Source: Streptomyces cyaneus
GTDB taxonomy: Bacteria; Actinomycetota; Actinomycetes; Streptomycetales; Streptomycetaceae
Assembly: GCF_004028635.1 (NCBI RefSeq)
Contig: NZ_RQJW01000003.1
Location: forward strand, 1,240,001-1,304,000
Reading direction: 5' to 3'
Length of the DNA: 64,000 nucleotides
Of this stretch, positions 34,526-41,781 are shown piece by piece (the stretch's first letter is position 1; every line of letters begins with the position of its first letter). The notes beneath the pieces are model-generated. The model worked only from the letters and a program-made list of their open reading frames with translations, ran no database searches and was not told where the DNA came from. The translations under genes were made by a program, and so were the position numbers.

Positions 34526-34813
34526 CTACGAAGGGCTCGACCCTCGATGTTCGGCAGCAATACCGAAGCGCTGCCGTTCGCGGGGAGCGGAAGCGACCTC
34601 GCGGACGCTGGAGACCGCGCTGATCACCTGTTCCTCGGCGAGCTCCGCCGGCTCCCCGAGCTTCTCGAGTCGTTCGAGGTCAGAGGCGGAGACAAGGGCG
34701 ACGAGGGGCTTGCCGTGCCGCGTCACGACGACGCGCTCACCGCCGTACACCACGCGATTGATCAGTTCGGCGAGCTCAGCTCTGGCTTGCGTCACCGGAA
34801 TCTCGTAGGCCAT
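34526..34813 (-). CDS. Type II antitoxin, Phd/YefM family (no toxin seen)
   Basis: 95 residues. The N-terminal Phd/YefM fold is clear: MAYEIPVTQARAELAELINRV and GGERVVVTRHGKPLVALVS. The C-terminal ~35 residues (EEQVISAVSSVREVASAPRERQ) would be the toxin-neutralising tail. No toxin gene follows on the minus strand: only ~100 bases remain before the previous gene ends. It is divergent from a ClpP paralogue. Proteins of this family repress their own promoter by binding TGTACA-type palindromes, and such palindromes are in the shared gap (34831-34857). Confidence 0.85.
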   Translation of the reverse strand: MAYEIPVTQARAELAELINRVVYGGERVVVTRHGKPLVALVSASDLERLEKLGEPAELAEEQVISAVSSVREVASAPRERQRFGIAAEHRGSSPS

Positions 34814-34830
34814 GCTCCCTACATTACGTC

Positions 34831-34857
34831 ATGTACGTCCTGTACATTTTTTACAGG
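34831..34857. promoter_or_regulatory. Overlapping palindromes between phd-like antitoxin and clpP
   Basis: ATGTAC-GTCCT-GTACAT (34831-34847) and CCTGTA-N7-TACAGG (34839-34857) overlap. The TGTACA core (34841-34846) matches the known core of YefM operators. The site lies 18 bases upstream of the antitoxin start and 25 bases before the clpP start, so it can affect both. Confidence 0.65.
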
Positions 34858-34881
34858 CACCCCGCCAAGGGAGCGTGAGCC

Positions 34882-35517
34882 ATGACCCGACCGACCGCCC
34901 GCCATGTGCTGCCCGAGTTCACCGAGCGCACGAGTTACGGCACCAGGACGCAGGATCCGTACTCGAAGCTGTTGGAGGAGCGGATCGTCTTTCTCGGCAC
35001 GCAGATAGACGACATCTCGGCGAACGACGTGATGGCCCAGTTCATGTATCTGGAGCACAAGGACCCGGGCCAGGACGTCTCGCTGTACATCAACTCGCCC
35101 GGCGGCTCGTTCAGCGCCATGACGGCGATCTACGACACGATGCAGTTCGTCACCTGCGACGTGGAGACGATCTGCCTGGGCCAGGCCGGGTCGGCCGGCG
35201 CGGTGCTGCTGGCCGCGGGGACTCCGGGGAAGCGCTTCGCGCTGCCGGGGGCCCGAATGGTGATCCATCAGCCGGGGCTGCCCGAGCCGGTCGAGGGCCA
35301 GGCGAGCGATCTGGCCATCCAGGCCGACGAACTGACGCGCATTCGGGCCCGGCTGGAGGAGATGCTCGCCCGGCACACCGGACGCAGCCGCGAGCAGGTG
35401 AGCGAGGACATCGAGCGGGACAAGATCCTCAGCGCCCAGGAGGCGCTGGAGTACGGGCTGGTGGACCGGATCATCCCCAGCCGCAAGGCCACCCTCGCCC
35501 CACCCACGGGGCGGTGA
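34882..35517 (+). CDS. clpP: ATP-dependent Clp protease proteolytic subunit (paralogue)
   Basis: 211 residues. The serine-protease triad is complete: Ser104 (GQAGSAGA), His129 (VIHQP) and Asp180 (RDKILSAQEA). YINSPGGS at ~70 is the oxyanion region. Streptomyces has several ClpP copies (from memory clpP1-P5); this is a single copy without clpX or a second clpP beside it. It is divergent from a Phd-like antitoxin, and a small gene of unknown function starts seven bases downstream. Confidence 0.92.
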   Translation: MTRPTARHVLPEFTERTSYGTRTQDPYSKLLEERIVFLGTQIDDISANDVMAQFMYLEHKDPGQDVSLYINSPGGSFSAMTAIYDTMQFVTCDVETICLGQAGSAGAVLLAAGTPGKRFALPGARMVIHQPGLPEPVEGQASDLAIQADELTRIRARLEEMLARHTGRSREQVSEDIERDKILSAQEALEYGLVDRIIPSRKATLAPPTGR

Positions 35518-35524
35518 TCGTCCG

Positions 35525-35833
35525 GTGCTTCCACCCGAGTTGCCCCCTCTGCCCGCGCTGACGCGCGCGGAGGGGGAGTTGATAGACCGTTATCTCGATG
35601 TGGTGGACCTGCTCGGCCGGATCAACCCGACACAGCACGGCGATACCTACCGCGGACTGCGCGCCGCCCAGGCGCTCGTCGGCAAGGCGGCCGAACTGCG
35701 GGACGCGCTGACCCTGATGCACCAGCGGGGCGAGAGCGAGCTGCACTCCCCCACGCTGGCGCGTGCGCTGCGCGTGCTGGACGGGGAACGCCGCACGGCT
35801 CGCGTCACGGTGCCGCCGCGCTCCGACAGTTGA
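35525..35833 (+). CDS. Conserved hypothetical protein in clpP operon
   Basis: 102 residues from GTG 35525, seven bases after clpP. All-helical, with no signal or membrane segment: LPALTRAEGELIDRYLDVVDLLGRI and TYRGLRAAQALVGKAAELRDALTLMHQRGESELHSP. I do not recognise the family. Because of its spacing it is probably translated with clpP; an adaptor or regulatory subunit is possible but not shown. Confidence 0.7.
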   Translation: MLPPELPPLPALTRAEGELIDRYLDVVDLLGRINPTQHGDTYRGLRAAQALVGKAAELRDALTLMHQRGESELHSPTLARALRVLDGERRTARVTVPPRSDS

Positions 35834-36244
35834 CGACTCGTCCAGACCGGTTCCGGACGCCTCGACCCACTGACGATGCGTCCGGATGGGACCTGAAACG
35901 GACCAAAAGACGTACCCCCTTTCGGCGTAGAAACCTGTCCTTTTGCGAGCCCCTCAAGTTGCGCAACAGACATGACCCAAAAGCGGAATGGAGTGCTCCG
36001 TCGCTGGTCCGGGACTCGTCGATCACCTGGACATCCGCTCATACACAGGGGTGTCCACCCGAACGGACGAGTGGTGAGTAACGCCACAAATCCCCGGTTC
36101 CGTTGGGTTTTTCGTTCATCCGTGCGTCAAGATCCCTGTCTGACGACAAGCCCCCGCCACAGCGGCGGGGCGGTCCGGGCGGACGCCGAGTCCTGCCGCC
36201 GCCCGGATGACCGGTCGACAGGAGTGGATCGGCAGGAGTGGAGG
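35834..36244. other. Long upstream region before the riboswitch, no gene seen
   Basis: About 410 bases without a supported gene. Short frames here give no recognisable protein. The AT-richer segment near 36090-36125 (TTGGGTTTTTCG) is a possible promoter zone for the riboswitch-controlled hydrolase. A GC-rich hairpin, CCCCCGCC-ACA-GGCGGGG, lies near 36151-36169. Confidence 0.5.
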
Positions 36245-36385
36245 ACCCGAGCAAGACGGGTCGCCGGAGCGGACGTTCGTTCGATCCGAGCAACCCTTGG
36301 GGTGAAGCCGTGGCAACGCGGCCGGGCAACTTCGCCAGCCCGAATCCGACAGGTCATCCTTCACAGGCGGCTGACGAAGGGTTGC
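36245..36385 (+). promoter_or_regulatory. Cyclic di-AMP riboswitch (ydaO-yuaA type)
   Basis: The leader of the NlpC/P60 gene carries the conserved parts of the ydaO element: GGGTCGCCGGAGCGG, then CCTTGGGGTGAAGCCG, GGCAACTTCGCC and CCCGAATCCGACAGG-TCATCC before the closing ACGAAGGG, three bases before the start-codon context. In Actinobacteria this riboswitch turns cell-wall hydrolase genes off when cyclic di-AMP is high. Boundaries are approximate. The gene class downstream fits exactly. Confidence 0.85.
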
Positions 36386-36387
36386 GC

Positions 36388-36861
36388 ATGACTGCGCTCA
36401 ATCGTGTCCCGTCGCTCATGGTCCGGGCCGGTACGGCCTCGGCTCTCACCATCGCCGCAGTGGGCGGCTCGATCGTGGCGCCCGGCTTCGCCCCCGAGGC
36501 CGAAGCCGCCACGCCGGCGACGAAAGCACTTAAGATCGCGGCCTCCAAGCAGGGCTCCCCGTACAAGTGGGGCGCCACAGGCCCGCACAGGTTCGACTGC
36601 TCCGGGCTCACGTTGTACTCGTACAAGAAGGCCGGCAAGAAGCTGCCCCGTACAGCGGCCCAGCAGTACAACAAGACCCGCCACATCTCCGCGAGCAACC
36701 GCAAGGCCGGAGACCTGGTGTTCTTCCACTCGGGGTCGAACGTCTACCACGTCGGCATCTACGCCGGGAAGGGAAAGATCTGGCACTCCCCCAAGAGCGG
36801 GGACGTCGTGAGGCTGCAGAAGATCTGGACCAGGAGCGTGTGGTACGGCCGGGTCAAGTGA
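36388..36861 (+). CDS. Secreted NlpC/P60 peptidoglycan hydrolase
   Basis: 157 residues from ATG 36388; an earlier in-frame start lies inside the riboswitch. Signal peptide with cleavage near PEAEA-A (40/41). The NlpC/P60 domain fills the rest: catalytic Cys71 in RFDCSGL, His121 in VYHVGIYAG and polar third residue His133. It cuts peptide bonds in peptidoglycan outside the cell. The protein is minimal, with no LysM or SH3 binding domain. Control is by the c-di-AMP riboswitch directly upstream; a long terminator stem follows. Confidence 0.92.
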   Translation: MTALNRVPSLMVRAGTASALTIAAVGGSIVAPGFAPEAEAATPATKALKIAASKQGSPYKWGATGPHRFDCSGLTLYSYKKAGKKLPRTAAQQYNKTRHISASNRKAGDLVFFHSGSNVYHVGIYAGKGKIWHSPKSGDVVRLQKIWTRSVWYGRVK

Positions 36862-36865
36862 CCTT

Positions 36866-36912
36866 CCCGGGGGCGTTGACGGCCGCCTGACGCGCCGTCA
36901 ACGCCCCCGGGG
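36866..36912 (+). terminator. Strong terminator hairpin after NlpC/P60 gene
   Basis: CCCGGGGGCGTTGACGGC (36866-36883) pairs with GCCGTCAACGCCCCCGGG (36894-36911): an 18-bp perfect stem with a ten-base loop, five bases after the stop codon. It may serve the convergent lysE gene as well. Confidence 0.85.
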
Positions 36913-36953
36913 CACCGGCGGCACGGACTGAAGGCCGTCTCCGTGAACGGCCG

Positions 36954-37568
36954 TCAGACGGCCAGCAGCGGCCCGGCGAGGAGTGCCACGCCGAAGGCCG
37001 TCAGCGCGGCGCCGGTGACGGTCGTGACCGCCCGTGCGGTGCGCGGCCGGCGCAGCCACCTGCCGAGCCGGTCCACCAGCAGGGCCACCACCTGGAACCA
37101 GACGAGCGCGATCGCCACCACGATCAGCGCGAGCAGCAGCGTCCGGGGCAGCGCCGGAGCGCCCGCGGGCACGAACTGCGGCAGCACGCTGAGGAACGTG
37201 AGGGACGCCTTCGGATTGAGGGCGTTGGTGACGAAGCCCTGCCGGAGCGGTCGCGCGGTGGAATCCTCCTGCGCGCTCTCCCCTTCGGTGCCCCGCTGCC
37301 GCAGCGTCTGGACACCCAGATACAGCACATAGATCCCGCCCACCACTTGGAGCGCGCGGAACAACGCCGGTACGGCGGCCAGGACCGCGGCGACCCCCAC
37401 CACCGCCAGCGTCACATGGACCAGCAGCCCGGCGCCGATCCCGAGCGCACAGACGATGCCGGCCCGGCGGGAGACGAGGGCGTTGCGTACGACGACGGTG
37501 AAGTCGGCCCCGGGCATGGCGACCAGGCCGGCGGAGACCCCGGTGAAGGCGATGAGCTGAGCGTCCAT
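36954..37568 (-). CDS. LysE/RhtB family amino-acid exporter
   Basis: 204 residues from ATG 37568; the longer frame reading through lysR is not real. About six membrane helices. The signature MPGADFTVVVRNAL and the motif NPKASLTFLSVLPQFV are typical of the RhtB/LysE family, which exports amino acids. It is divergent from a LysR regulator, the usual arrangement for control by the exported amino acid. Confidence 0.9.
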   Translation of the reverse strand: MDAQLIAFTGVSAGLVAMPGADFTVVVRNALVSRRAGIVCALGIGAGLLVHVTLAVVGVAAVLAAVPALFRALQVVGGIYVLYLGVQTLRQRGTEGESAQEDSTARPLRQGFVTNALNPKASLTFLSVLPQFVPAGAPALPRTLLLALIVVAIALVWFQVVALLVDRLGRWLRRPRTARAVTTVTGAALTAFGVALLAGPLLAV

Positions 37569-37626
37569 GCGGCCAGCCTGCCGCGCCGGAGCCTTCAGCA
37601 GGTATTTCGAATATCCTGGGTACTCC

Positions 37627-37641
37627 TTAAGCAATGCTTTA
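37627..37641. promoter_or_regulatory. LysR-type binding site in the lysE-lysR gap
   Basis: TTAAGCAATGCTTTA contains the inverted repeat AAGC-N3-GCTT with flanking T/A as in LysR boxes. It sits in the 138-bp divergent region, between lysE and lysR. A second symmetric core TTCGAA is near 37606. Confidence 0.55.
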
Positions 37642-37706
37642 GGCTGCTGCTTCAGACAGCCCGTCCGGCTCAGTCGCTCGGGCGCCGCACTCGAAGGAGA
37701 CCCGCC

Positions 37707-38630
37707 GTGTACGACCCGACCCGCCTCGCCGCCCTGGTGGCGGTCGCCGAGGCGGGATCGATCACCCGGGCCGCCGAGCGGCTCGGCTACACCACGCCCG
37801 CACTCTCCCAGCAGCTGGCCAAACTGGAGCGCGAGGCCGGCACCGCCCTTCTGGTACGGCACCACCGCGGGGCTCGGCTGACCGGCGCGGGCGAGCTGCT
37901 GGTGGCCCGGGCGCGGCGGGTGCTCGACGAACTCGACCGGGCACGGCATGAACTGGCCCGGCTGACCGGCCTGACCGGCGGGACCCTCCGGCTCGGCACC
38001 TTCCAGACCGCCGGCATCCATCTGCTGCCCCCGGCCCTCAGCGCCTTCCGCCGGGCGCATCCGGATGTGGAGCTGACGGTCGCCGACTACGAACCCTCGG
38101 CCGGGGTCGCCGCCGTCGCGGCCGGTGAGGTCGATCTGGCGCTCACGCACACCTACGCACCCGGCAACCCGGTCCCCCTGCCGTCCTCCGTCGGCATCGA
38201 GCCGATCCTCGTCGAGGAACTGGTCCTGGTGTCCGCTCCGGGCCACGTCCTCACCAGCGGGGCCGCACGGCTGCCACTCGCCGAGCTCGCGGGGCAGCCC
38301 CTGATCAGCATGGCGCCGGACGCTCCGGCCCGGCGGGCGGTCGAGGCGGTGCTGGCCGGGGCCGGGGCCACGCCCTCGGTGCGGGTCCCGACGCCGGGAT
38401 ACCTCCTGGTGTGCGCGCTGGCCAGTGCGGGGCTCGGGGTCGCGGTCGTACCGGAGATGGTGGCGCGCACGTCGGTCACTCCGGTCGGGGTGCGGGCACT
38501 GGAGGGCGCAGAGCTGCGGCGTACGATCTCGGTCGCTTTCCGGAGTGACGAGGCGGCTCCCGCCGCGGACGCCTTCCGGGCGCTGCTGCGCGGCACGTTC
38601 GGGCGGGCCGGGCAGCCGTCACAGCCCTGA
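37707..38630 (+). CDS. LysR family transcriptional regulator
   Basis: 307 residues from GTG 37707 (AAGGAG upstream); the longer frame is antisense to lysE. N-terminal winged helix-turn-helix ~1-60 (YDPTRLAALVAVAEAGSITRAAERLGYTTPALSQQL), then a substrate-binding domain (GTLRLGTFQTAGIHLLPPAL, VDLALTHTY). It probably activates lysE in response to an amino acid, as LysG does. Confidence 0.92.
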   Translation: MYDPTRLAALVAVAEAGSITRAAERLGYTTPALSQQLAKLEREAGTALLVRHHRGARLTGAGELLVARARRVLDELDRARHELARLTGLTGGTLRLGTFQTAGIHLLPPALSAFRRAHPDVELTVADYEPSAGVAAVAAGEVDLALTHTYAPGNPVPLPSSVGIEPILVEELVLVSAPGHVLTSGAARLPLAELAGQPLISMAPDAPARRAVEAVLAGAGATPSVRVPTPGYLLVCALASAGLGVAVVPEMVARTSVTPVGVRALEGAELRRTISVAFRSDEAAPAADAFRALLRGTFGRAGQPSQP

Positions 38631-38633
38631 GGG

Positions 38634-39092
38634 TCACGGTTCCTGCTGTCCCGCAGCCGGCACCGGCTCCGCGGCCGCGGTCCACGGCAGTTCGATGGAA
38701 ACGGTCTTGCCGCCTTCGCGGGTGGGCCGCACTCTCAGCTTGCCTCCGCACTCCGCGGTCAGCCAGCGGATGATGACCAGGCCACGGCCGTTGTCCTGCT
38801 GGACGGCGGCCGGCAACCGCTTGGGGAACCGCGGGTGGCTGTCGGTGACCCCGATGCGCAGGTGTTCGTCACGGTCGAGCTCGAGGTCCACCGTGAAGGT
38901 GGGTGACTGCCCGAGGGTGTGCTGTACGGCGTTGGTGGCGAGTTCGGAGACGATCAGCCGGATGGTGTCGGCCGCCTCCGTGTCCGGTGGCAGTCCCCAT
39001 TCCGCGAGGGTGGTGACCACGTAGGACCGGGCCGCGGAGACCGAGGCGGGATCGCTCGGCAGAGTGACGGATGCTTCCAGGTGATCTGCCAT
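38634..39092 (-). CDS. ATP-binding protein, anti-sigma factor kinase-like (HATPase_c_2)
   Basis: 152 residues from ATG 39092. The ATPase fold of the RsbW class: SELATNAVQHTLG (N box) and DNGRGLVIIRWL (G box). Such proteins phosphorylate anti-anti-sigma factors or act as simple ATP-binding partners. It is divergent from the XRE regulator and forms, with the DUF397 gene, the three-gene unit found many times in Streptomyces genomes (abaA/whiJ type, from memory). Confidence 0.88.
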   Translation of the reverse strand: MADHLEASVTLPSDPASVSAARSYVVTTLAEWGLPPDTEAADTIRLIVSELATNAVQHTLGQSPTFTVDLELDRDEHLRIGVTDSHPRFPKRLPAAVQQDNGRGLVIIRWLTAECGGKLRVRPTREGGKTVSIELPWTAAAEPVPAAGQQEP

Positions 39093-39218
39093 GGCGACGT
39101 CGTCCCTTTCCCAACGGGACCGCAGTCCGACATGGAGCGGATGGTTCGAGTACGGTCCCGGACTGGTGCTTCGTCGCCAGACTGCCATTACCAGGGCCGT
39201 CAGGGTGCCGATCCACCA

Positions 39219-39234
39219 AGATATGCATATATCT
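39219..39234. promoter_or_regulatory. AT-rich palindrome between ATPase and XRE genes
   Basis: AGATATGCATATATCT with the perfect core ATATGCATAT (39221-39230). It is unusually AT-rich for this genome and lies in the divergent region between 39092 and 39306, so it is a likely operator or promoter element for the pair. Confidence 0.45.
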
Positions 39235-39305
39235 GTCGCTCGAAGCGGTGAACTCTGCGACGGCAGAGCGTATTTGGGCGGCTCGGTTGGAGTAAGGAGT
39301 TGCCC

Positions 39306-40184
39306 ATGCAGCACGGTCCCGCGGTGCGCCGCCGGAAACTGGGCGCGGAACTGCGTGCGTTGCGCACCGGTGCCGGGCTCACCAGTGGTGAGGCGGCCCG
39401 GCTGGTGGGCTGGCACCAGTCCAAGGTGAGCCGGATCGAGACCGGCGCCAGCGGGGTGAAACCGGCCGATGTGCGGTTACTGCTGGACGCGTACGGCGTC
39501 GGGGATTCCCAACTGCGGGAGTTGCTCCTGGTGTTGGCGGGGTCCGACGAGGGTGGCGGCCGGCATCACTGGTGGCACGCGTACCGCGGAGTGCTGCCGC
39601 CGACGTACCGGGACTTCATCAGCCTGGAGTCCCAGGCGAGCGCGATGCGCACGCTGGAGACCTCCGTGGTGCCCGGGTTGCTCCAGACGCCCGAGTACGC
39701 CCGGGCGGTGACGCGGGCCGCGGTGGGCTCACTCGCCGACGAACCCGACGCCGCCGACGAACGGCTCGACGCGCTGGTCGCGGTCCGTCTGGCCAGGCAG
39801 GACGTGCTGCACGCCGATCCACCGTTGCGACTGAGCGCGGTGCTCGACGAGGCGGTGCTGCGCCGGGAGATCGGCGGGCCCGAGGTGATGGCGGCGCAGC
39901 TGAGACGGCTGATGGAGTCGGCGCGACTGCCCCAAGTCCGGCTGCAGGTCCTGCCGTTCGGGGCCGGGGAGCATATCGGCATCACCGGGCCTTTCGTTAT
40001 CTTCTCATTTTCGCGCACTTCTGATCTGGATGTGGTTGTTCTCGACCACTTGACGAGTAGCCTCTACCTCGAACGGAAAGAAGACCTCCAGGCCTACACG
40101 GAGGCCTTCAACGCCCTTCGGATCCACGCCCTTTCGCCCGAGGAATCGCTGGATTACATCGCCGCGATAGGCGGCGGCGCGTAA
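39306..40184 (+). CDS. XRE family regulator with DUF5753 domain, carries a TTA codon
   Basis: 292 residues from ATG 39306, six bases after AAGGAG; a TTG at 39300 overlaps the ribosome site. Helix-turn-helix ~12-65 (LGAELRALRTGAGLTSGEAARLVGWHQSKVSRIETG), then the DUF5753 domain (YRDFISLESQASAMRTLETSVVPGLLQTPEYARA, LPFGAGEHIGITGPFVIFSF). Codon 58 is TTA (39477-39479), the rare leucine codon read only by the bldA tRNA. Translation should therefore be limited to late growth or development. A DUF397 gene follows after nine bases. Confidence 0.92.
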   Translation: MQHGPAVRRRKLGAELRALRTGAGLTSGEAARLVGWHQSKVSRIETGASGVKPADVRLLLDAYGVGDSQLRELLLVLAGSDEGGGRHHWWHAYRGVLPPTYRDFISLESQASAMRTLETSVVPGLLQTPEYARAVTRAAVGSLADEPDAADERLDALVAVRLARQDVLHADPPLRLSAVLDEAVLRREIGGPEVMAAQLRRLMESARLPQVRLQVLPFGAGEHIGITGPFVIFSFSRTSDLDVVVLDHLTSSLYLERKEDLQAYTEAFNALRIHALSPEESLDYIAAIGGGA

Positions 40185-40193
40185 GGAGGCACC

Positions 40194-40421
40194 ATGACAG
40201 CACTGCCTCGGAACGTACCTTCCACCACCGACCTGCACGGTGTGCGATGGCTGCGCAGCAGCTACAGCACGGGAGCGAACAACTGCGTCGAGACGGCACG
40301 GCCGCGCTCCGGTCCCTGGATCGGACTGCTCGCCGTGCGCGACTCCAAGGACCCGGCCGGACCCGCGCTGCTCTTCTCCCCCGAGAGCTGGGCGGGCTTC
40401 ACGACCGCGTTCCAGTCCTGA
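40194..40421 (+). CDS. DUF397 domain protein
   Basis: 75 residues. RWLRSSYSTGANNCVETA and AVRDSKDPAGPALLFSPESWAGF are the family signature. ATG 40194 has AAGGAGG. DUF397 proteins accompany XRE-DUF5753 regulators and probably bind them or modulate their activity (whiJ-associated). Just after the stop there is a short direct repeat (CCAGTCCTGACCGT twice). The gene is convergent with bioF. Confidence 0.9.
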   Translation: MTALPRNVPSTTDLHGVRWLRSSYSTGANNCVETARPRSGPWIGLLAVRDSKDPAGPALLFSPESWAGFTTAFQS

Positions 40422-40507
40422 CCGTGCCAGTCCTGACCGTTCCGATCATTTCTGACCAACTCTGATCATTTACGCCAGGTGCGGCGGCAGGGCCGTGTCA
40501 CGCCGAC

Positions 40508-41635
40508 TCATGGTCGTGTCTCGCCGATGACCCGTACAGCGCGTTCGATCTGCCCCTCGGAGAGGTCCGCGCGGGCGGTGAGCCTCAGCCGTGAGATGCC
40601 GTCGGGGACGGAAGGAGGACGGAAGCAGCCCACGGCGAGGCCTGCCGTACGGCACTCGGCCGCCCAGAGCACGGCCTCTTCGGGGGACGGCGCGCGCACG
40701 GAGACGACCGCGGCGTCCGGACGTACGGCTTGAAGTCCCGTGGCCGTCAGCCGGGTGTGCAGTTCGTTCGCCACCGTGCGCGCCCGCGCCGCACGCTCCG
40801 GCTCGCGGCGCAGCAGTCTCAGTGCCGCCAGGGCCGCGCCCGCCGCCGCGGGGGCGAGGCCCGTGTCGAAGATGAACGTGCGGGCCGCGTTGACCAGGTG
40901 GTCGATCACCCGGGCGGGGCCGAGGACGGCTCCGCCCTGGCTGCCGAGCGACTTGGACAGCGTGACCGTCACGACGACGTCGTCGGCGCCCGCGAGTCCC
41001 GCCGCGTGCGGGGCGCCGCGGCCGCCGTCGCCGAGCACGCCGAGGCCGTGGGCGTCGTCGACGACCAGCCCGGCCCCGTGTTCGCGGCTCGCCTCGGCGA
41101 GCCCGCCCAGCGGGGCGGCGTCGCCGTCGACCGAGAAGACGGTGTCGGACACGACGACGGCGGGCCCGTCGTGCGTCTGGAGCGCCTTGCGCACGGCGTC
41201 CGGTTCGGCGTGCGCGACGACCTGCGTGGTGCCCCGCGCCAGCCGGCAGCCGTCGATCAGCGAGGCGTGGTTCCCCGCGTCGGAGACGATCAGCGAGCCG
41301 TGCGGCGCCAGTGCCGTGACGGCGGCGAGGTTGGCCGCGTAGCCGGAGGAGAAGACCAGCGCCGCCTCGAAGCCGCAGAAGTCGGCCAGCTCGCGCTCCA
41401 GCTCGGTGTGCAGTTCCGTAGTGCCCGTGACGAGCCGGGATCCGGTCGCGCCGCCGCCCCACGTCCGCGCGGCCCGCGCCGCGCCTTCGGTGACCTCGGG
41501 GTGATGGGCCAGGCCCAGGTAGTCGTTGCTCGCGAGATCGAGCAGCGGCGAGGCCGCGGGGCGGGGGCGCAGGGTCCGTACGAGTCCGGCGCGGCGGCGC
41601 AGCTCCGCCTGCTCGTCGATCCAGCCGAACGCCAT
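40508..41635 (-). CDS. bioF: 8-amino-7-oxononanoate synthase
   Basis: 375 residues from ATG 41635 (GGAGGAG upstream). Joins pimeloyl-ACP or -CoA with alanine, the first step of the biotin ring pathway. PLP lysine is in TLSKSLGSQGG; SNDYLGLAHHP and SGYAANLAAV are typical, and the DDAHGLGVLG segment holds the cofactor aspartate. It is divergent from bioB, with a palindrome in the gap. No bioC/bioH is nearby. Confidence 0.94.
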   Translation of the reverse strand: MAFGWIDEQAELRRRAGLVRTLRPRPAASPLLDLASNDYLGLAHHPEVTEGAARAARTWGGGATGSRLVTGTTELHTELERELADFCGFEAALVFSSGYAANLAAVTALAPHGSLIVSDAGNHASLIDGCRLARGTTQVVAHAEPDAVRKALQTHDGPAVVVSDTVFSVDGDAAPLGGLAEASREHGAGLVVDDAHGLGVLGDGGRGAPHAAGLAGADDVVVTVTLSKSLGSQGGAVLGPARVIDHLVNAARTFIFDTGLAPAAAGAALAALRLLRREPERAARARTVANELHTRLTATGLQAVRPDAAVVSVRAPSPEEAVLWAAECRTAGLAVGCFRPPSVPDGISRLRLTARADLSEGQIERAVRVIGETRP

Positions 41636-41695
41636 GACTCCTCCGGGCTTTTGTAGGCAGTGCACAGACACTAGTCGCACGACCGACGGCGCACG

Positions 41696-41713
41696 GTGTG
41701 GCAATACCCACAC
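41696..41713. promoter_or_regulatory. Palindrome between bioF and bioB, candidate biotin operator
   Basis: GTGTGG-CAATAC-CCACAC, a perfect 18-bp inverted repeat 61 bases before bioF and 68 before bioB. Position fits control of both by one repressor. The sequence is unlike the known actinobacterial BioQ site, so the protein is unknown. Confidence 0.5.
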
Positions 41714-41781
41714 ATCGAAGTGGCAGGGTTGTCCGAAGTCTCCTTGGCTCGGAGCCCCTCCGTACGTCAGGATCAGCTCCC

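Noticed and set aside
36933..36963. GGCCGTCT/AGACGGCC hairpin as a separate terminator
   Set aside because: It overlaps the lysE stop and lies next to the stronger stem at 36866-36912; no added evidence.
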